From NCBI GenBank assembly GCA_025526995.1, contig JAHLKG010000029.1:248001-312000 (forward strand): 64,000 nucleotides of DNA, given 5' to 3'. Below are positions 11,334 to 23,129 of this stretch, one piece after another. The translations under genes and the position numbers were made by a program. The notes under the pieces were generated by a model that saw only the letters and a list, made by a program, of their open reading frames with translations, was not told where the DNA came from and did no database searches. Each line of letters opens with the position of its first letter. Positions within the stretch are counted from its first letter, which is position 1. This stretch comes from Powellomyces hirtus. Lineage: Eukaryota > Chytridiomycota > Chytridiomycetes > Spizellomycetales > Powellomycetaceae.

Positions 11334-11917
11334 TAAGTAAAACGGCACGGAACTCTCCGATTCTGGGTATCTAGATGGGTGATGCTGTGGGGGTTTATGC
11401 CGCATGTCCGTGTGCACATACACAGCCGCGCCACGGTGCAACCTAACATTGGCGAATTCCCCGGCGTCCGATTACGATCAACTGACTTGCACCGCCCCCC
11501 TCGCCCTCCCCACTCTCTCTCCAACTAACACCGCAACCCAGTCTCTGTCTATATTTAATCATTTCGCTTTTTTTTTCACAATACCTACAACATCCTTCAC
11601 ACTGTCCCGCGCAATACCGTTTGCTATTGTGCGCACAATTTCACAAATCACCTGGCACGCACACAATCTGTTATTCGAAAAGGCTACACCCACAAACAAT
11701 AGCATTACATATCCCCTAATAGGAGTGTCTCATCCATACACACATAAACAGCAACAGGCACAAAACTAGCACTAAAACTAAACAAACTAAAGCCAGCATC
11801 TCCCCGACAACAAACAAGATAATAGATGCCGGCACAACAACGAAAGGCACACCCCCACACCGACGACGCCCACAAACGCATTTGATGGATTGTCTGGTTT
11901 TGTTTTGTCTTTGTGCC
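11334..11917. other. Intergenic, convergent 3' regions
   Basis: This 584-base gap lies between uL13m and the end of the minus-strand coiled-coil gene. The sequence is AT-rich towards 11530-11720. No gene or RNA is evident. Confidence 0.55.
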
Positions 11918-14347
11918 TCAGTTTTCAAGTGCCCCGCTATCTGCCTCCAGTTTCCGTTTGCGAGACTGCACAAAACAGGAGAGGGGCAAAAGGGAACTAT
12001 CAGAACACTTGTTTTTTTTGTTTGTTCTTTTTTTTTTCCACATACCCTGGTCACAGGCCTCAAATCCGGATCAGGCACAGCTCGAGGATTGCGTTCGCGT
12101 TTCAGTCTCCTCAATCCCAGATGCTGCATGGCCGGTGATGAAGATGCCGGTGCTGCATTTGATGTCTCAACCTCCGCCGAGCAGGAGGAGGTTGCATCTG
12201 TGTCTAATCTCGTTTCCTGTTTCAATTTCATCATCTGCTCGGGTTTTGCCTTCGGCTTCTGTTTTCGTTTTGGTTTCAATTTGGGTTGTGCTGGGTGGGT
12301 GGTGTGAGATAATGATGGAGAACCTGTTGTGGTGGGAGCAGTAGTAGCAGGAGTAGTGTTACGAACGACAACACTCGCATTGACTTCAGGTTGTTGTTCC
12401 TGTTGGGTTTCTGGTGGTGGTGGTGGTGGTGGGTCGATGGAGGTGAGGAGCGGGGATGAGTTGATTAGAATGGCCTCTTGTTGTTGAGCATCCCTATTAT
12501 CGTGGTCGTCAACCACAATGACGGGTTCCGGTTGTTTCTCCTGCTGCTGGTAGTGGATCTGTTGCGAGAGCCCACGATGGGGTGTGGTGGTCGTGGTGGT
12601 CGTGGGATGAGCCGGGTACAAGTCCGCGGTCAAGTCCGTCCAACTACAAAACCATAACAAAAGAATAAAAACCCACACATGAGCCTACAATATCACTTTC
12701 GTTTTCCTTACTTCTCATTCTCAAAGTCCAACATATACACCGGTTTCGGGAGTGAGCGGAGCGAGGGCAGTTGGCGGGCGGGGCGCGGGGTGGTGGCCGC
12801 TGGTGATGGTGTTGCTGGTATAACTGTGTGTCGCGTCGGAGCGGTCGAAGGAGAGGGAGAGGGGATCGCGGGGGCATGAGTCGCGAATGGCATGGGTGGG
12901 TCGTGTTCTGTCTTCAGGTGCGAATTGGGGTAGGTAGTGGTGGTAGTTGCAGGGTGAGTTTGGCCTAGCGGGGAAAAGCAAACAAAGGGTGGGAGGGTGG
13001 ATGAGCAAGTTCGCGTTTCGTCTCGTCAAGGGAGTTTCGGGTTTGTTTTGTTTACTTTGATGCACGTTGTTCAAAGCACCCGCAGCCGCAACAGCCGCAC
13101 GAACCGCTCGCTCCGTCCTCTCAACTGCCTCATCACACACGCGATCCAGAGCATTCTTCGCACAATTCTCAATCCTACCGCACGCGTCCGCAACAGCCGT
13201 GTCTAGACGCGTGGCGATCGCGGTGGCGATGGCATTCGTGTCCAGTTGCGTGTTGGTGTTATTGTTGTTGCTGTTGGTGATGATGTTTTGGAGGCCTACT
13301 GTGAGGGAGGCTTCGAGGGTTGTTTGACGGATTCGGAGTTCAGTTGATTGCTGTGTGGTTAAACAATGAGGGGTAGGAAGCAGGAAAAGGGTGACTGGGC
13401 ATTTACCGCTTTGAGGGTGTCCAGAGTTTTGGAGATGTCGGTGAGTTTGCCTCGTGTGCTTGTTTCCAATGTTTGCACGATCGTTTCCACTCGCGCCATG
13501 ATATCTTCGCGTGCTTTACAAACGTCACGGAGCCGTACATCAGTATATGTGCCACGAGCTCCAGCTTCATGAGCCCATCCGCTTACCACTCGCCTGCTCC
13601 CTCGCCACATCCGCTCTCCTCACTTCCTCCTCCCTCACCGCATCCCTAATCGCACAAACCTGTCCAACCGCAACTCGGAGCTGCCGGAGGAGTTCACCCA
13701 TGATGCCCTCCAGGTCCTTTTTAAGCGTAACCACCCCGCGCATCGAATACAAACTGGCCGGGTCGCGCGGTGCATCGGGCAAACTAAATTGGGTCGCGTA
13801 GTCCGAGTCGCCGAGCGTGTGGGTAAGGTAGCGGGGTTCGGCGCGTGAGAGCAGCGTGGTGTGTGTGGATGGGGGTGGCAGTGCTGAGGTGCGGGCAAAG
13901 GCGGGTGGACGCGACAGGAGGGTCAAGTCGTATTTGCCCTAGAAAGTACGACGGGTGAGGCGTGAGAGGGTGGTTCGGGTGGGTTTTCTAGCTGTGCTTT
14001 CCCATCTTACCCGTCTGGTATTTGCAGTCGGACCGGGCTACAAGACACCATGAAATGGTCAGTGACGGCCAGCATCACATCTGCTTTCTCGCGGAGATCT
14101 CTCATTCTTTGCTCACATTTGCCATAACACTGACATTGGAAGAAGCCAGAAACGGCGGGGACATGCTCCCACCGCCCCCGCCCCCGCCGCCTAGTTCCTG
14201 AGTAGCTGGGACGGCCGAGTTGCGCGACGCGGCCGAGGACCCTCCACCACCTCCTGCACCGCCTCCACTTCTTCCGGCAATGTTGTTGTTGTTGTTGTTG
14301 TTGTTGGAAGTTGGAGCAAAGAGACCGCGGGGGTGGTATCGGTCCAT
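11918..14347 (-). CDS. Unrecognised nuclear-type coiled-coil, low-complexity protein
   Basis: Eight exons join in phase to 636 residues: 14347-14117, 14037-14011, 13938-13587, 13513-13407, 13350-13056, 12964-12712, 12643-12046, 11965-11918. I do not recognise a family. The N-terminus has poly-Asn and poly-Gly runs. Residues about 90-340 are predicted helical and coiled-coil ('LKKDLEGIMGELLRQLRVAV', 'REDIMARVETIVQTLE', 'KLTDISKTLDTLKA', 'RIENCAKNALDRVCDEAVE'). A Pro/Thr-rich part leads to 'PVYMLDFENENWTDLTADLY'. The C-terminus is basic ('KPKRKQKPKAKPE', 'SRKRKLEADSGALEN') and resembles nuclear localisation signals. A chromosome- or transcription-linked role is possible but not shown. The acceptor of exon 4 could also be at 13502, in the same phase. 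It is divergent from NSA2. Confidence 0.65.
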
Positions 14348-14746
14348 GGTGCGTGGGTATGAATTGCCTGGATGAAAGAAAGAAAGAAAGAAACAGCGAG
14401 TAGGGAAAACGTGGGCATCGATGAGCTTCGGACAGACAAACGTGAAAAGTCCGAATATGCCCAATATAGGTTGAGCTCATATCCAGTATGGCACAAATGA
14501 TTGGAATGTGCATTGTAGTGGGATCCATTGAATGTGGTTTGTTTGCTTACGAGAGGAGAAGCCGCCAGCGTTTTTCTCTTTTTTTTTTCTTTTTTTTTCT
14601 CCAATTCAATTCAATCGACGACCATCCTACATGTAGGCACTCACGCTACCAAATACTCGGATCAATTCGAGAAGAGGCAAAAAGAACAAAATCGCTGTTT
14701 TTACACACTTTCCCATTACTATTCATTCCCCAGTAAAGGCAACGCA
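14348..14746. promoter_or_regulatory. Divergent promoter, coiled-coil gene and NSA2
   Basis: The 399 bases between the two start codons contain a GAAA microsatellite at about 14377-14392 and T-rich tracts near 14575-14600. No specific site is assigned. Confidence 0.3.
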
Positions 14747-15748
14747 ATGCCCCAGAACGAATACATTGAAGAGTCCATCAAGAAACATGGTCGGCGTCTC
14801 GATCATGAAGAGCGAAAGTAAGCATACTCCCTCCCCCCTGCTCAACCTCCAACCCCTGCTACGAAAGACATTGTCCCACGTTGTCTCTTGCATTCCGGAA
14901 ACTCCACTTTCTCCCCTGTTTTGACGCTAACGCTAACGCTTCTCAAATTACCCTCACCACTCCTAGACGCAAGAAGGAAGCCCGCGAGGTGCATTCCCGC
15001 TCGGCGCACGCTCAAAAACTCCACGGCCTCAAGGCCAAGCTGTACAACAAGAAACGGCACAATGAAAAGATCCAAATGAAGAAGACCATCAAAATGCACG
15101 AAGAGCGCAACAACAAGCACAAATCCGATGACCAGCCCGTGCAGGAAGGAGCGGTGCCCACCTACTTGCTTGATCGTGAAAACCAAACCCGCGCCAAAGT
15201 CCTCTCCAACATGATCAAACAGAAGCGGAAAGAGAAGGCGGGGAAATGGTCTGTGCCGTTGCCGAAAGTCAAAGGAATGGACGAGGCGGAGGTCTTTAAG
15301 GTGCTGAAAACGGGAAAGAGAAAGACCAAACAGTGGAAGCGGGTGGTAACGAAAGCGACGTTTGTCGGAGAGGGTTTCACGCGCAAACCTCCCAAGTACG
15401 AACGGTTTGTGAGACCCATGGCCCTGCGATACAAAAAGGCGCATGTCACCCACCCAGAACTCGCTGCGACCTTCTGTCTCCCGATCTTGGGCGTCAAAAA
15501 GAACCCGTCATCACCCATGTACACCCAGTTGGGTGTCATTACAAAAGGAACCATTTTGGAAGTCAACGTGTCGGAATTGGGACTCGTCACTCAAAGTGGA
15601 AAGGTCGTCTGGGGAAAGTACGCTCAGGTCACAAACAACCCCGAAAACGATGGTGTAAGTACCCCCGTCAACGGCACTTTCAAAGTCTTCTGATCCAGAA
15701 ACTCACTTCCTTCATTTACAGTGCATCAATGCCGTCCTTCTCGTCTAA
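14747..15748 (+). CDS. NSA2: Ribosome biogenesis protein NSA2
   Basis: Three exons give 261 residues: 14747-14817, 14967-15654, 15722-15748. NSA2 is a nucleolar factor of pre-60S particles, needed for 27S pre-rRNA processing, related to the S8e family. The protein starts '[20 protein letters not shown]' and continues with long basic helices ('[19 protein letters not shown]'). The conserved core shows '[18 protein letters not shown]', '[19 protein letters not shown]' and '[20 protein letters not shown]'. The C-terminal S8e-like barrel has '[20 protein letters not shown]' and ends 'CINAVLLV', exactly as in NSA2 of other eukaryotes. The usual family length is 260-261, so the model is complete. 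The last exon codes for only eight residues and the stop. Confidence 0.97.
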
Positions 15749-16036
15749 GAAATCCTATGCGACAAGCAGATATCCCTCTGTGCCGTTCGTTATTCCCCAC
15801 TCTATTTTTATTTTTTGTACCATAATCAAAATTAAATAAACCCGTTTGACGCAAACGCCTTCCATACAGACCAACAAGACACCAAACTTCATGCAACTGC
15901 CTGCCCCACATGATGTTACAGTATTCTATTGAACAAATGTCCTCTCCCCCTTTCACGTGTCGCCCACATTTTCTACATGTTTTTCTACTGAATCGGTAAA
16001 CAATATCTAATGCACGCCCCATTCTCTGTCCCCATT

Positions 16037-16900
16037 TTATCCATACATGGAATCCCACGGATCCTCCTCCTCCTCCATCTCCAACGGCGGCAACCCATTC
16101 GCGGCCCTCTCCGCGTCTAGTTTGCGTTTCTCGTACTCGGCATCGTCAGTCGGGAACTCGCGCCGGCACACGGGACACGTGTTATGAAGTTCGAGCCAGG
16201 GCACGATACAGGCGGTGTGGAATGTGTGGGTGCAGGGGAGTCGGCGCGCGGTCGGTGCGGTGTTTGCGGTGGTGGCTGGCGAAGGGGAAGGTGAAGGGGA
16301 CGTGAACGGCTCGACGCAGACTGCGCAGGTTGTTTCTGAGTGAACGAGGGTGGAGGAAGTCAAATTGTTGTCACGATGTGTTGACTACATTTTTGTAGCG
16401 TTTACCTTTGTTGACAATTTCCACAGTCGGCATGTTCTTGATAAAGTCCTTGGACGCAGGCGGAGTTCCCTTCCCACTCGCATTGGCTTCCTCAAGAAGT
16501 TGCGATATCAAATTGTCCAGAAGACCTTGTTGCACTTCGTTATCAACCAACGCCGGGCGATCTCTGATTGACCCAAACAGACTAGATACACCCAAACAGA
16601 ATATCAGAACGAGTTTCAAATTTTAACTCTGCCTTGAGTTTCTGTTTGTTTACCTTGCAACAGCCAGCATCCCCTCCATGTCCGCCATTTCATCCGCCGC
16701 GGTCCTCGTGCTGGGTTCACTGTCTCCCCCCATAAAATGATCAATGTTGGGGTTGAGCGTACGGTTGGGCCGCCGCCGGGTGCGGTCCGGGTCGGGGAGG
16801 CCGTGGTCCTCTGAGATGCAGAGAGGAAAAAAGGAGTGTTAGAGGGGCGAAGTGATGCAGGTGGAGCGGAAGAATGCTGGGGCGTACGAAAGTAGGACAT
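16037..16900 (-). CDS. RING-H2 E3 ubiquitin ligase, RNF115/126-like
   Basis: Four exons give 214 residues: 16900-16888 (13 bases), 16810-16654, 16581-16406, 16335-16037. The RING-H2 finger near residues 118-165 has 'CAVC', a Ser/Pro/Thr-rich insertion, 'CTHTFHTAC' and 'CPVC', which fits C-x2-C, C-x-H-x2-H-x2-C and C-x2-C. Upstream is the helical segment '[19 protein letters not shown]' followed by '[14 protein letters not shown]', the block that precedes the finger in RNF115/126 and plant RING ligases such as BCA2/RZF. The usual N-terminal zinc ribbon of RNF126 is not visible. The first exon is inferred: an ATG plus a strong polypyrimidine acceptor at 16811 keeps the frame '[14 protein letters not shown]'. 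Function as an E3 is inferred from the complete finger; substrates are unknown. Confidence 0.82.
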
Positions 16901-17547
16901 TTTGAATATTGATTTGGATAGATGAGAGAGTGTTGTATGGGGAGAAAGGAAAAAACTTGACGGGAAACGGAAGTGTGGGGAAGGAATAGCGGAATGGCGG
17001 GAAATAGCCACGAATGAACACTGTAGGGTGGCTGTGCTGTTCATCAACGATCGCTGCTGACTAATATGGCGCAGCGTGGCTTGACGATGCGCTGTCACTG
17101 TCAGTACTGTTTGATTGTCACTGTAAGTCACTCGTAGCGTGATCTGGAGATCCCTCAGTTATGTGGCGATGGATGACACGCACCTGAAAGTTCTCTGATC
17201 TGCGTCCTTCACATGTCATCTTCCTGGGGGTGAGCTCAAAGAGCTAAAGGAAAAAGGACAAAGGGTTGGTTGGCTTGCTTGAGCAAGTGGAGGAAAGGGA
17301 AGGGAAGGGAAGAGGAGAGAGCTGACTATCCATCTCCTCACCCTTTATCGCCCCAAATCTCGTTTTTTGGATCTTCCTTGATTCCCCGGCCCGACTACCA
17401 CTTTCAAATATATAAATGGAGCCGTTGCTCTAGTTCTCATCACCTTCCGCGTTGGTGTCTGCTCTTATCCGGCCATCACACATTGCACATCGTCTTGTTT
17501 GCCAGCTGCCCCCCCCCCAGTCTCGTGTCTCCTGTCCCTTCCCCAAC
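16901..17547. promoter_or_regulatory. Divergent promoter, RING ligase and C2H2 factor
   Basis: This 647-base region lies between two divergent start codons. A pyrimidine-rich stretch with a 9-base C run near 17510 precedes the C2H2 gene. No specific site is assigned and no extra gene is evident. Confidence 0.3.
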
Positions 17548-19620
17548 ATGACGGCTGTACGCGCAGATCATCATTTGCTCCCAGACGTGACTCCAAGGTA
17601 CGCAAAAGACGAAGCACCTTTCAAGTTTTTTTCTTTTCCAGACACGTTTTGTTCTGATGAGCGACTTGGTTGGAGAAACTTCAGTGCCTGGACCGTTCCG
17701 TATGCTGAATTGAGCGAGGATTTGCTACCTCTGCTGACAACTCTCTCGCCGTTCCTCACAACTCAACAGCGGCGAGACCAGCAGCAGCAACCGTCATCGT
17801 CTTTGGGCAATGCAGAGCTCGTATCCTCGTTGATGCAAGAGGCTCAGACCGCAACGTCCCAGTATGGTTTTTGGAGTTGTGTTCAGAGAGGCCAAACATC
17901 CGTTTGATTGATTGAATGTCGTTTTTCACATGTTAGAGCTGGCAACACCACGCTCAAGTTGCAGCAACCTCTCCGCCCTTGCATCTCAGACTGTCTGTGC
18001 GCAGGCCATCTGCCGAGTGCGAGCAGCGTTCTACTTTCTTTGGACGACTTTCCGCTCCCCCTGAACGACAGTGTCCACGATGCTGTGATGACGCTGCCTT
18101 TCCTTCAGGCCGCGCTCACATCACTGCCGCTAGACCCTGAGCCAACGCCTCCTGCGCTGCAATCACTGAACTCGGCGGTGTCACAACAGTACATGATTCC
18201 GCCATGCCCACCGCTTTTCCACGTGAAAGACACCGCTGCACCGCTCATCCATTCACTCGCTCCAGCGATGCATGTCGCCAATCTACCAATGTTTAAATCG
18301 CAACTTTTACACGGCGGTATAGAACGTGCGCTTGCTGACATGGAGCTTTCTGACATGGAGCTTTCACAAGGCACCCACACTGGTTGTGCCGAGGCTGCTA
18401 CCCCGCCTCTAATGTTTGGTTGGAGCCCCTTGAGGGAAACCGACTTTATTCCTGACATCGGTGATGCAGATCAAGAGGAAAACCAGGCCGTGATTGAGCA
18501 GAATGAAGAAGAGATGGGTCGTTGTGTGGAGGAATACGCTGAGAGCATATGCAGGTAAGTCCTGGACTATTGACCATCCCGGCGCTGGTATAAGCAGGGA
18601 TGTGGTATGTGGCTCATCTCGTGACTGACTGTAGTCAAGACTCGACACAAATATTCCAGTCATCCGACACTACCCCTCCCGGACCTGCAAAACGCTACCA
18701 ATGCACCATGGGCTCCTGCCAAGGCACGTTCTCGACCTCAAGCCATCTGAGCCGCCACAACCGAATCCATCTCGATCTGCGCCCCTTCCGCTGCGACAAG
18801 GACGGCTGCGACAAGGTTTTCACGAGACGGGACAACATGCGTCAGGTACATGCGGCACCCCTTCTCCTTCCTCCTTGTGCTTTTCTTTCGGCTGGTGACC
18901 CCCTCCTGTCTCTGGCTCTGCTCTCTTCTTCTGCTCTCTTTTGCTCTCGCATGGCTGGTCCTACTCCTGGCTTCTTCTCTACGACCCCTTGCTCAGGCTC
19001 TGGCTTCCTCGATGGTTTTCTTCCATTGGACTTCGGACTCAAAGGCTTGCTGCTGTTCTTCGTCTGTCTGCTCGCCGTAGGTTTGGTCTCCATTGCTCTG
19101 GGGGTTGATTACCCCAATTCATTCATGGCCGTGCTGACATGGGGCACCGGCTTTGCTGCGCGGCTCCCGCCCTTTCCCTCCTCGCTCATGGTCTTTTACC
19201 CGCCAATGCCTTCCACGTTGAACTGGTTGTCCCAATTTGACGTGGAAATGAAGAACTTGATCTGTAGAGACGCTCATATGTCTTCCAACCCCACTTCTGA
19301 CACCGTTGCAATGACCACAGCATCGCAAAACCCATCAAAAGAAACCCCGCCAACAAAACTCCGCTAGCAAGACCACAACTGCTGCTGCTGCGACGAAAGC
19401 GTCATCCACCACAAAGGATCTAAAACTCGAAAAAGAGAACAAGAAACAACAGCACCCTAACAAGACTGCTCGTCACAACCGCGTTTCGTCCCCGGAAGTG
19501 AGAACGGAAGAAGAGTTTTCACACGGCAAGCCCCGGGGTATCGTCACTCGAACAAGCCACCGACAAAAACCTCGAGGTCAACAAGTGGCCCATCGATGCC
19601 GGGGCGCTGCATCATGCTAA
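17548..19620 (+). CDS. C2H2 zinc-finger transcription factor
   Basis: Four exons give 481 residues: 17548-17861, 17934-18554, 18635-18845, 19321-19620. Two adjacent C2H2 fingers lie at residues 335-387: C335, C340, H353, H357 and C365, C370, H383, H387, with the linker 'HLDLRPFRC'. The spacing C-x4-C-x12-H-x3-H is of the fungal type seen in Crz1/Msn2-like regulators. The first 310 residues are acidic and Pro/Ser/Leu-rich with no known domain and may hold activation regions; the duplicated 'DMELSDMELS' sits near residue 260. The tail is Lys/Gln-rich. The third intron is 475 bases, far longer than others here, and splits the second finger just before H383. That placement restores both zinc histidines, which is the main support for the model. 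Confidence 0.78.
18846..19320 (+). other. Long intron within the second zinc finger
   Basis: The intron runs from GTACAT to an acceptor CCACAG. Without splicing, the frame continues through to 19367 and would give a protein with only one complete finger. Joined across it, the histidine pair of the second finger is completed. Confidence 0.65.
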
Positions 19621-20323
19621 TGCTATTTGTCTTTTTGGTTTTGCGTCGGATGTATATTTAGCAGAAAGATTTGGCGACGCTACTTCCTTCACCTGTATTC
19701 GCCATTTATTCAGCGTTGTAAATCAGTTTTTGTTTGTTTTTGTTGTGTGAAGTCTACTTCATAAAGCTACATACTTGACTATTGCAAAATCGTGACAGCA
19801 TCGCGCCCCGATCCCCTCGCACTCCGCGGAGCAAAACCGTCAACAAGTGGCTTAGTCCCGCGTCCTCACACTGCGCCCCATGAAACAAAACACGTTTCCA
19901 AACACCCCGCTTCCTCCACCTCCCCAGCAAGAAAGGTCTCCGGTCCTCGTGTCACCACACCCCAAGTACTCACACTCTGGCTCAACCATCCACAAAGATG
20001 ATTTCCTGGAATTTAAACGAAAAGAGGGTATCCATCACGGGGAATCGGACCCTGCCCTGTCGATGAGGAATCGGAACCGGGAAAACATTGACGGGTCCCC
20101 AAGTGGACGCGTCGTGGTTTAGTCAGGGAACTTTTGTGTGCTTTGCCTTTTAGACTCTTGATGTTTGTAAAGGCTCGGCGATGATATATACTTGGGTGGG
20201 ACTCACGGCTCAACTTCCTCTCTTCTGTCCCTCCGCTGGTTTCCACATCGCTAGTTACTTGATGAATATTTTGACGGAGACACTTAAACAAAACATTCCA
20301 AAACCCCATTACTCCAGCTCAAG
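19621..20323. other. Gap with a short coding-like frame
   Basis: This gap follows the C2H2 gene. Between 19795 and 20122 there is a Pro/Ser/Lys-rich frame (from an ATG at 19880: 'MKQNTFPNTPLPPPPQQE', 80 residues) that looks mildly coding. It has no homology I recognise and could be an alternative last exon of the C2H2 gene or chance. The remainder is AT-rich and lacks features. Confidence 0.35.
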
Positions 20324-23129
20324 ATGAGGCTCTTACCATTCCTCGTCGGCGCCGTCTTCACGCTTCTCACCCCGTCCACAACCGCCGAACCCGGGCAAGA
20401 ACACTCCCATGACATGATCATCGCCTCCATCCGCACCATCTACCAATCCAACACCAACGGCTATCCGCTCGATCCGGCCACAGGGTTGCTCGATTCAACG
20501 GCCATTCGAGCTGTTTTGGCGACGTCGACGGCGGTGGATAAGAATGCGGATAACTTACAACAGAATATTGCAGATGCTGTTGTTACCAATTGTAAAAAGC
20601 AGAATGTGGATAGAAATTCGAATACCACACAACTGTGTATCGCACGTGCAATCCAGTACCGCGCGCTCGAACGCAACACGGCGCAAATCGGGTCGGCCTC
20701 CCCACTGTCCACCACGCTCGCACTCAACCGTGAGCTACACAACATCACGCAGCATCAAGATCCGGCCGCCGAGGGCGCCGAGGAGCATAATCGCGGGGTG
20801 GAGAAGATGGTTGCGACGCGTCTGAGGGAATTGGGAGTGGGAGTAACTGAGGCGGTGGCGATGGCATTGGAGACGGCGGGAGTGGTGATGGGCAATGTGG
20901 CGGGCGAGGGGAATGCTTGTAATGGGTTTAATGGGACGCAGGAGGTCGTTACGCCGGATGAGAGGAAGAATCCCTATACGGGGACGTAAGTACACCTAAC
21001 TGCTTTACAACATGTCAGTTATACGGGGTATTAGTGTTCTAATTCATGTGCTCGTATTTTTCCTTTGTTATAGAATTTATCCCGCGGGCACGAAAATTGA
21101 CTGCATCACTGCCGCCGATTTAGTCCTGGTCCCCGACAACAGGTCGCGGCGGTTGCCCGCGTACTTTCCCGAAGAACTCGCGGCGATCCTAAATGGTGAT
21201 ACTAGTGGCACAGTAGACCCGGAGCCGGTGGAACCGGGACCGACTGAGGTGTTTACGGAAGGTGGCGGTGGAGACATGACTGCGACGGCGGTTGAGAGCA
21301 AGGTTGCGACGGCGGTTGAGACTGAGGTGATTGAGACAGCGAGTCCGACAACCCCGGCAACGAGTGAAGCTTCGACACGGGTTGCGACGACGGCACAGGA
21401 GCCCGAACAAACCGAGGTGGCTACCTCAATCGAAACCGAGCCAGTTGAAAGAGAAGCTTCGACACGGGTTGCGACGACGGCACAGAAGCCCGAACAAACC
21501 GAGGTGGTTACCTCAATCGAAACCGAGCCAGTTGAAAGAGAAGCCTCGACACGGGTTGCGACGACGGCACAGGAGCCCGAACAAACCGAGGTGGCTACCT
21601 CATTCGAAACCGAGACAGTTGAAAGAGAAGCTTCGACACGGGTTGCGACGACGGCACAGGAGCCCGAACAAACCGAGGTGGCTACCTCAATTGAAACCGA
21701 GCCAGTTAAAACCGAGCCAAGCGAAGCCGACGCGATCAGCTCTACTCCCGCAACAGCCGCAACTCCCCCTACTCCAACCGGCACGTCGGTCGTGATTTCA
21801 CCCACAGCGACCGGGTCGACCGCCTCGATTACGCAGAGCGGAGGGACAGGACAGCCGGAACCGACACAAGTGCCGATCGAGGAAGAAGGTGGTGGAGAAG
21901 GTAGTACTAGTGGTGTAGCAACACCGGTTGAGACTGAGCAGACTGAGGGTGTTGCAACACCAGTTGAGACTGAGGTGGTTGAAACTGAGCAGACCACTAC
22001 CGCTGTAACGCCGACCGAGACTGAGCCAGCAGAGACCGAGGCAATCGAGTCAGGACCAACCGAGACCTGGTCCATCCCAACTTTGTCCATCCCGACCATT
22101 GAGACAACCACGGCTGGGGATGCTTCAAGAACAACAGCAACCTCAAGAGCTCCATCCGCAACCACGCCATCACAGGAGGAAGACGTCACTCCCACTCTCG
22201 TCGCCACCTCTGGATCCCCATATATCCCCCTCTCCAGTAGCTCATCGCGCATCTACCCCACCCGCGTCATCGACCACAGCTACACGACCGAAATCATCCA
22301 CGAACAACCCAAGCAGACAACCCCAACCCCAACCAGGGTCGCAGCCACACCCCCTACAATCTCGTCCCACACCACATCTCCCAGTGACACTGTCTACACA
22401 ACGGAAGTGGTGGATGAGACGAATTCAGCAGAAGTGGAAAATACTATTACTTCCGACTCGGTCGTGACACCAGCCCCCGCACCCCCCGCCTACACCCAAT
22501 CGCTACCGGTTGATGATGATGCTATACCGGAGGTGACGATGACAGAAGTAGAAACGGGCGCTACTCCCACGCCGACACCGAACCCGCCTGCGCTCGACGA
22601 TGTCGAGATTGTGGAGCCGACCGAGTCGGACGATGAGATGCCCACACCTGACCCGCCGACAATCAATTCCCCACCAAACCCGGATATCAAGATTGTGAAA
22701 CCGACTGAATCCGGCATAATTAATGCAACACCTTCAGCTGACCCACCAGCAGGAGCCTCCACAGACCCCTCCCAAGACATTGAGCCCGTTCCGCCGATCG
22801 AATCCGGCATCGTTGCTGACGCAACACGTCCACCTAACCCAGCAGCAGCTAGCTCCAACTCCCACGGCATCGAAATCCTCGCTCCCCCCACAACACACCT
22901 CACCACCACACCACCCGCCATCGAAACCGTGTATTACAACCCCGCCTCCACCTCATACAAACGCCGCTGCAAACCCCGCACAACCACAAAGTCCTCCACC
23001 ACTCTGTCCCCACCCGCACCCCGACCCTCAGACTCAGACATTGACGAAGTCGTGGTCACCGTTACGACGTGGGTGACGCGGAAACGGTGTAGGGCAACAC
23101 CCAAGCCCACCACCACCGCCGCTGTCTAG
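20324..23129 (+). CDS. Secreted Thr/Glu/Pro-rich surface protein with tandem repeats
   Basis: Two exons (20324-20985 and 21074-23129) give 905 residues. The N-terminus 'MRLLPFLVGAVFTLLTPSTT' is a typical signal peptide, probably cleaved near residue 22. Residues 23-240 form a helical, cysteine-bearing domain ('NCKKQN', 'LCIARAIQYRALERNTAQ', 'ACNGFNG') that I do not recognise; the exon junction joins it to 'TIYPAGTKIDCITAADLV'. From about residue 270 onward the protein is low-complexity, dominated by Thr, Glu, Pro, Ala and Val, expected to be heavily O-glycosylated and extended. It contains four near-identical 29-residue repeats starting 'EASTRVATTAQ'. The end is basic with two cysteines and has no GPI-anchor hydrophobic tail, so it is probably cell-wall bound or released. 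A role as a surface or adhesin-like stalk is inferred from composition only. Confidence 0.8.
21366..21713 (+). repeat. Four tandem copies of an 87-bp coding repeat
   Basis: Copies start at 21366, 21453, 21540 and 21627. The unit length of 87 is a multiple of three, so each copy adds 29 residues in frame. Copies differ by only a few bases (for example 'gaagct' or 'gaagcc' at the start), which indicates recent duplication or gene conversion. Confidence 0.93.

Noticed and set aside
11716..12045. C-terminal hydrophobic segment if the minus-strand frame is read through, resembling a membrane anchor
   Set aside because: A good donor at 12045 and acceptor at 11966 remove it and give an in-frame basic end; the hydrophobic reading includes the intron polypyrimidine tract.
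19585..19850. Shared 13-base word 'gtcaacaagtggc' near both ends
   Set aside because: Exact 13-base matches are expected by chance in a window of this size, and the flanks do not match.
21077..22252. 391-residue frame on the minus strand with strong internal repeats
   Set aside because: It is the antisense shadow of the 87-bp repeats in the secreted protein; the plus strand has a signal peptide and a good splice join, the minus frame has neither.
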